Part shown: positions 22,106 to 25,677 of the stretch, piece by piece
Position numbering within the stretch: position 1 is the stretch's first letter
Layout: each line of letters begins with the position of its first letter
NCBI GenBank assembly: GCA_945870175.1
Contig: CAMBRJ010000006.1
Span: 1-25,677, forward strand
Direction: 5' to 3'
Source: Gemmatimonas phototrophica
GTDB taxonomy: Bacteria; Gemmatimonadota; Gemmatimonadetes; Gemmatimonadales; Gemmatimonadaceae
DNA length: 25,677 nucleotides
The notes under the pieces: generated by a model
Seen by the model: only the letters and a program-made list of their open reading frames with translations
Told to the model about the DNA's origin: nothing
Database searches by the model: none
Position numbers and translations under genes: made by a program

Positions 22106-23668
22106 ATGGCGCTGATGGCAAAAACGATTCTCTGGGTGGACGACGAAGCGGAGCTTCTCGAACCGCATCGACTCCTGCTCGGAGACAAGGGCTATCACGT
22201 CGAGACGGCAACGAACGCCGACGACGCGCTCGAGCTCTTGCGACGGCGCCCGTACGACCTGGTGCTGCTTGATGAGCAGATGCCCGGCACACGCGGACTG
22301 GATGCGTACAAGGACATCCGCGAGATGCTGCCGACCATGCCTGTCGTGATGGTCACCAAGAGCGAAGAGGACGCGACGCTCAAGGAAGCGATCGGCGCGA
22401 ACATGCGTGATTATCTCGTGAAGCCGGTGACGCCGCGTCAAGTGCTGACGGTCGTCACCCGCATCCTCGAAGGTCCGCTGATTCGCTCGCAGGCGTTGGC
22501 CCGTGCGTTCGTGGAGCGGTTCCGTGCGATCGAGGCCGAACGATACGCGGGGCTCGATTGGCGCGGCTGGATCGAGCGCTTTGCGGAGCTCATGCAGTGG
22601 GACGTCGATCTCGCCGCGGCCGATGAGATGGGGCTGCACGAGTCGTTGCGCGGGCTCTATTCCGACATGCATCGCGAGTTCGCGACGTTCATCCGCACCG
22701 AATATCCGCGCTGGCTCCGTGAGCTCGAAGGCGACCGGCCACCCCTCTCGGTCGACGTCGTCACAGAATTCGTGATGCCGGTTCTGGCGCGTGATCGCAA
22801 GGCGATTTTCGTGGTCATCGACTGCCTGCGGGTGGATCAGTGGCGCGTGCTCGAGCCGCTGCTGGCCCCGTTGTACGACGTGGAAACCACGCACTACTAC
22901 TCGATTCTCCCCACCGCCACGCCGTACGCGCGCAATGCGCTGTTCAGCGGGCTGTTCCCGGGGGAAATCGCCGCGCGCTTTCCCGACTGGTGGGGCGAGA
23001 AGGACGACGACGCGCTCAACCTGCACGAGCGCGATCTGCTGGTGGCGCATCTCGAGGAGCTGAAGGTGCAGGCCCCTGTGCGCTATCACAAGATCACGAC
23101 CGCCGCCGACTCCGCCGATCTGGAGCGCCACTTGCCGGGCGCCATTGCCGGCGAAGGCCTTCATGCGTTCGTGTTCAACTTCGTGGACATGCTCACCCAC
23201 GGCCGCAGCGAATCGATGATTCTGTTCGAAGTGGCGCGTGATGAAATCGCGCTGCGGGCCATCACGAAGCAGTGGTTCGAACGGTCGTCGCTGTTTACGC
23301 TCCTCAAGGAAGCGTCGCGCCGCAATATCTCGGTCGTCATCACCAGCGATCATGGTGCGCTGCACTGTAATTCTCCGGCCACCGTCTTCGCCAAGCGTGA
23401 TGCCACCGCCAACCTACGCTACAAGTTCGGCGAGGATCTGCGGGCCGAACGTCCCGAGCAGGCGTTGCTGTTTACGAATCCCGACGACCTGCGCTTGCCG
23501 CACCGCGGCCCCGGCAACAACACGCTGATGGCGGCCGGTGACACGTTCTTTGTGTATCCCACCAAGCTGCGTGAGTACCAGAGTCGGTACCGGGGATCAT
23601 TCCTGCACGGTGGTGTCTCGCCCGAGGAGTGCATCCTGCCGATCGCCCTGCTCACGCCGAAGCGATGA
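22106..23668 (+). CDS. porX: PorX-type response regulator with PglZ effector domain
   Basis: This 520-aa protein has an N-terminal receiver domain (5-125): KTILWVDDE with acidic D12/D13, phospho-acceptor D56 in LVLLDEQMPG, T84 and K106 in DYLVKPVTP. A helical linker follows, then a C-terminal PglZ domain of the alkaline phosphatase superfamily (about 225-520). Likely metal-site motifs are VVIDCLRVDQW (D239), TSDHGALH (D415, H416) and LHGGVSPEE (H501). In Bacteroidota PorX works with PorY in the type IX secretion system, and its PglZ domain is a phosphodiesterase. No T9SS gene or kinase is in this window. ATG 22106 was chosen; 22115 is also possible. It is linked to the ABC exporter by chained mini-ORFs. 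Confidence 0.88.
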   Translation: MALMAKTILWVDDEAELLEPHRLLLGDKGYHVETATNADDALELLRRRPYDLVLLDEQMPGTRGLDAYKDIREMLPTMPVVMVTKSEEDATLKEAIGANMRDYLVKPVTPRQVLTVVTRILEGPLIRSQALARAFVERFRAIEAERYAGLDWRGWIERFAELMQWDVDLAAADEMGLHESLRGLYSDMHREFATFIRTEYPRWLRELEGDRPPLSVDVVTEFVMPVLARDRKAIFVVIDCLRVDQWRVLEPLLAPLYDVETTHYYSILPTATPYARNALFSGLFPGEIAARFPDWWGEKDDDALNLHERDLLVAHLEELKVQAPVRYHKITTAADSADLERHLPGAIAGEGLHAFVFNFVDMLTHGRSESMILFEVARDEIALRAITKQWFERSSLFTLLKEASRRNISVVITSDHGALHCNSPATVFAKRDATANLRYKFGEDLRAERPEQALLFTNPDDLRLPHRGPGNNTLMAAGDTFFVYPTKLREYQSRYRGSFLHGGVSPEECILPIALLTPKR

Positions 23669-23696
23669 GCGGCGCGCGATGAGCGTTACGCGATGA
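23665..23696 (+). repeat. 14-bp tandem ATGA repeats forming two chained mini-ORFs (porX-exporter junction)
   Basis: ATGAGC occurs at 23665, 23679 and 23693, exactly 14 bases apart. The porX stop overlaps the first ATG (encoding MSGAR), its TGA overlaps the second (MSVTR), and that TGA overlaps the exporter ATG at 23693. The layout and period are identical to the junction at 15348-15379, but the sequence is different enough to suggest independent origin. Confidence 0.75.
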
Positions 23697-25513
23697 GCGC
23701 GCCGCCGGATCTGTGGGGACGGTTGTGGGCGTTCGTGCGCCCACACCGCTCGAAGCTGGTGGGCGTGGTGTCGCTCAACCTGCTGGCCGCGGTGTTCGAC
23801 GTCTTTTCGTTCACGCTGCTGATTCCGTTCCTCAACGCGCTGTTCGAGCAGCCACAGCTCATTCCGAGCAACAAGGTCGTGTCGGCCATTCTCGGCACGA
23901 CCATCGGCTTTCTGCTCGATCCCGCAAATCAGATGGGATCCCTGCGCAACGTGATCGTGTTGGTGCTGCTGGCGGTCACGCTCAAGAATGTGCTGGTGTG
24001 GCTGAGCGGGCAGATCGGCGCGCAGCTGCAAGAATTCGTGGTGCGCGATCTGCGCGATGCGCTCTATGCGCACTTGCTGCGGCTGCCGATGAGCTGGTTC
24101 ACCGCCAACAAGGTGGGCCAGGTGATTTCCCGCATGCTCACCGACACCACGAACGCCAAGGCCGTGGTCACCGAACTGGTGACCCGGTCGATCTGGAGCA
24201 CGGCCCAAGTGGTGTCCACGATCGCGATCATGTTCGCCGTGTCATGGAAACTGTCGCTGGCCTCGCTGGTGGTGGTTCCGCTCACGGTCCTCTCGCTCCA
24301 GCCGGTGCTGCGCAAGCTGCGCAAGGGATATCGCCGCATGGGCAACGAGCAGGGCGAGATCACCAGCATGGTGCAGGAAGTGGTGAGTGGCATTCGTCTC
24401 ATCAAATCGTACGGGGCCGAAGTGCGCGAAGAACAGCGTTTCGTGACGCGCAATGCCGCCTTCGCACAGGGCTACGTGCGCATCGGGCGCTTGGCATTGA
24501 TGTCGGGACCGGTCACGGAGACGCTTGGCGCCGTCATGGCCGTCGCGATTCTCTGGTTCGGCGCGCGTCTGGTGCTCGTCGAGAAGTCGCTCGATGGCGC
24601 GCTGTTGGTCACCTTCCTGATCTGGGTGATGCGCCTGCTGCAGCCGCTCAAGCAGCTGTCGCAGGTGCCGGCGGCAGCGCAGCAGTCGCTGGCCAGCGCT
24701 GAGCGAATTTTCGACGTGCTCGACGCACCGACGGAAACGGCCGCCGATCGTGGCACGATCACCGCACCCACGTTCGCGATCTCGCTCGATTTCGACCACG
24801 TGACCTTCGCGTACGGCGACGACGCACCGGCGCTGTCCGACGTGTCGTTCTCGGCGCGTAAGGGTGAGGTCATTGCGCTCGTGGGCGCGAGTGGCGCCGG
24901 CAAGAGCACGCTCATCGACCTGTTGCCGCGGTTCCTCGAACCCACCAGCGGCCGAATTACGCTCGACGGCGTCGACCTGCGGCACATCACCCTCGATGCG
25001 CTGCGCTCGCTCACGGGAATCGTGAGTCAGGATACGGTGCTGTTTAATGACACCGTACGGGCGAACGTCGCCTTCGGTCGCACGAAGGTCACGCAGGTGC
25101 AGCTCGACGCGGCGGCCCGCGCGGCCAACGCGCTGTCGTTCATTCAGGAACTGCCAGAAGGCTGGGACACCAATCTCGGTGAGCGTGGCTCGCGCCTGTC
25201 GGGAGGACAGCGTCAGCGCTTGGCCATTGCGCGGGCGCTGTTGTCCGATCCGCCGATCCTGATTCTCGACGAGGCCACCTCGGCGCTCGATGTGGAGAGC
25301 GAACGGTTGGTGCAGGAAGCGATCGACCGGTTGCTCGAAGGGCGCACAGTGTTCGTGATCGCGCACCGACTCGCCACCATTCAGCACGCCGATCGCATTC
25401 TCGTCCTCGAACGCGGGCAGCTCGTGGAGCAGGGCACGCACGCCGATCTGCTGGTGCGTAACGGCGCGTATGCGCGCCTGCATGCCCTGCAATTCAATCG
25501 CGGCAGCGACTGA
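23693..25513 (+). CDS. MsbA-like ABC exporter (fused membrane and ATPase domains)
   Basis: This 606-aa half-transporter has an N-terminal six-span membrane domain (hydrophobic segments near 20-45, 85-110, 165-185, 188-205 and 270-310) with exporter coupling-helix sequence (GQVISRMLTDT). A nucleotide-binding domain follows: Walker A GASGAGKST (about 399-407), Q-loop VSQDTVLF, signature RLSGGQRQRLAIARAL (about 500), Walker B ILILDEATSALD (about 521-532) and H-loop IAHRLAT. It would act as a homodimer. MsbA-type exporters flip lipid A-core or other lipid-linked molecules. A probable glycosyltransferase gene follows 3 bases later, which fits lipid or glycan export; the substrate is not proven. 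Confidence 0.93.
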   Translation: MSAPPDLWGRLWAFVRPHRSKLVGVVSLNLLAAVFDVFSFTLLIPFLNALFEQPQLIPSNKVVSAILGTTIGFLLDPANQMGSLRNVIVLVLLAVTLKNVLVWLSGQIGAQLQEFVVRDLRDALYAHLLRLPMSWFTANKVGQVISRMLTDTTNAKAVVTELVTRSIWSTAQVVSTIAIMFAVSWKLSLASLVVVPLTVLSLQPVLRKLRKGYRRMGNEQGEITSMVQEVVSGIRLIKSYGAEVREEQRFVTRNAAFAQGYVRIGRLALMSGPVTETLGAVMAVAILWFGARLVLVEKSLDGALLVTFLIWVMRLLQPLKQLSQVPAAAQQSLASAERIFDVLDAPTETAADRGTITAPTFAISLDFDHVTFAYGDDAPALSDVSFSARKGEVIALVGASGAGKSTLIDLLPRFLEPTSGRITLDGVDLRHITLDALRSLTGIVSQDTVLFNDTVRANVAFGRTKVTQVQLDAAARAANALSFIQELPEGWDTNLGERGSRLSGGQRQRLAIARALLSDPPILILDEATSALDVESERLVQEAIDRLLEGRTVFVIAHRLATIQHADRILVLERGQLVEQGTHADLLVRNGAYARLHALQFNRGSD

Positions 25514-25516
25514 TCG

Positions 25517-25677
25517 GTGCGCGTCCTCGTGCTCACTACGGCCGCGTCGTGGACGCCTGGTGCTCGCTTGCTGATCACGCTCGGCGCGGAGCTCGCCGCG
25601 CGCGGTGACATCGTCACCGTGGCCTGCCTCAGTCGCGGTGCGCTGGAGCGCGCCGTCGAGGCCACCTTTCCGCGTCT
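25517..25677 (+). CDS. Probable glycosyltransferase, N-terminal fragment
   Basis: Fifty-three codons are visible before the window ends. The GTG start lies 3 bases after the exporter stop. The N-terminus, RVLVLTTAASWTPGARLL followed by ITLGAELAARGDIVTVACL, has the pattern of GT-B glycosyltransferases (GT4-like): a first beta strand, a loop, then a helix containing LxxxLxxRGHxV-type residues, here RGDIV. With the MsbA-like exporter upstream, an envelope glycan or LPS role is plausible. Too little is present for a firm call. Confidence 0.5.
   Translation, partial: MRVLVLTTAASWTPGARLLITLGAELAARGDIVTVACLSRGALERAVEATFPR

Noticed and set aside
21998..23365. Minus-strand ORF continuing upstream of the 130-aa gene, opposite porX
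   Set aside because: The upstream part is the antisense shadow of the porX PglZ domain; only the part after the GTG at 21997 is free of overlap and plausible.

Overview
The window is GC-rich, densely packed and bacterial, with mostly overlapping genes and few recognisable Shine-Dalgarno sites. The best guess for the source is a Gemmatimonas-like member of the Gemmatimonadota. This rests on a PorX-type REC-PglZ protein outside an obvious Bacteroidota context, a GWxTD-domain protein, an M28 peptidase of the kind common in that phylum, and overall codon and GC style. No 16S rRNA or other decisive marker is present, so the assignment is inference. I see no tRNA, rRNA, CRISPR array, transposase or phage gene.

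Left part (1-13874, all minus strand). Reading in the direction of transcription: ruvB, a secreted GWxTD-domain protein, queA, tgt, yajC, def, fmt, rsmB, a single-PASTA membrane protein, rpe, a TlpA/ResA-like thioredoxin, a 34-codon membrane mini-ORF, tsaD, lgt, then feoA and the start of feoB. From tgt to tsaD the genes overlap by 1-8 bases or lie within about 60 bases of each other. This is mainly a translation and tRNA-modification housekeeping operon (queuosine, formyl-Met cycle, 16S m5C967, t6A) with added envelope functions. feoAB is separated from it by an intergenic palindrome and has its own Fur-box-like site.

Middle part (14069-18645, plus strand). A DUF3299 protein, an ABC ATPase and a MacB/FtsX-type permease form an overlapping operon, followed by a secreted M28 metallopeptidase. 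The block lies exactly between ruvA and ruvB and splits the widespread yebC-ruvC-ruvA-ruvB-queA-tgt-yajC order.

Right part (18660-25677). On the minus strand are a 130-aa unknown, a DnaB-C-like ATPase with a ruined Walker A motif, yebC, ruvC and ruvA. Divergently, on the plus strand, are porX, an MsbA-type ABC exporter and the start of a probable glycosyltransferase.

The most unusual signals are not genes. (1) Several gene junctions are bridged by tiny start-stop ORFs chained through ATGA, GTGA or TGATG overlaps. Two of these are built from 14-bp tandem repeats and one from a 12-bp repeat. (2) Two copies of a roughly 140-bp dispersed intergenic palindrome each begin right after a minus-strand stop codon. 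(3) A different palindrome lies between queA and tgt. (4) The ABC permease carries a low-complexity insert with a G-quadruplex motif and a 39-bp coding repeat. (5) The DnaB-like protein appears to be a pseudo-ATPase.
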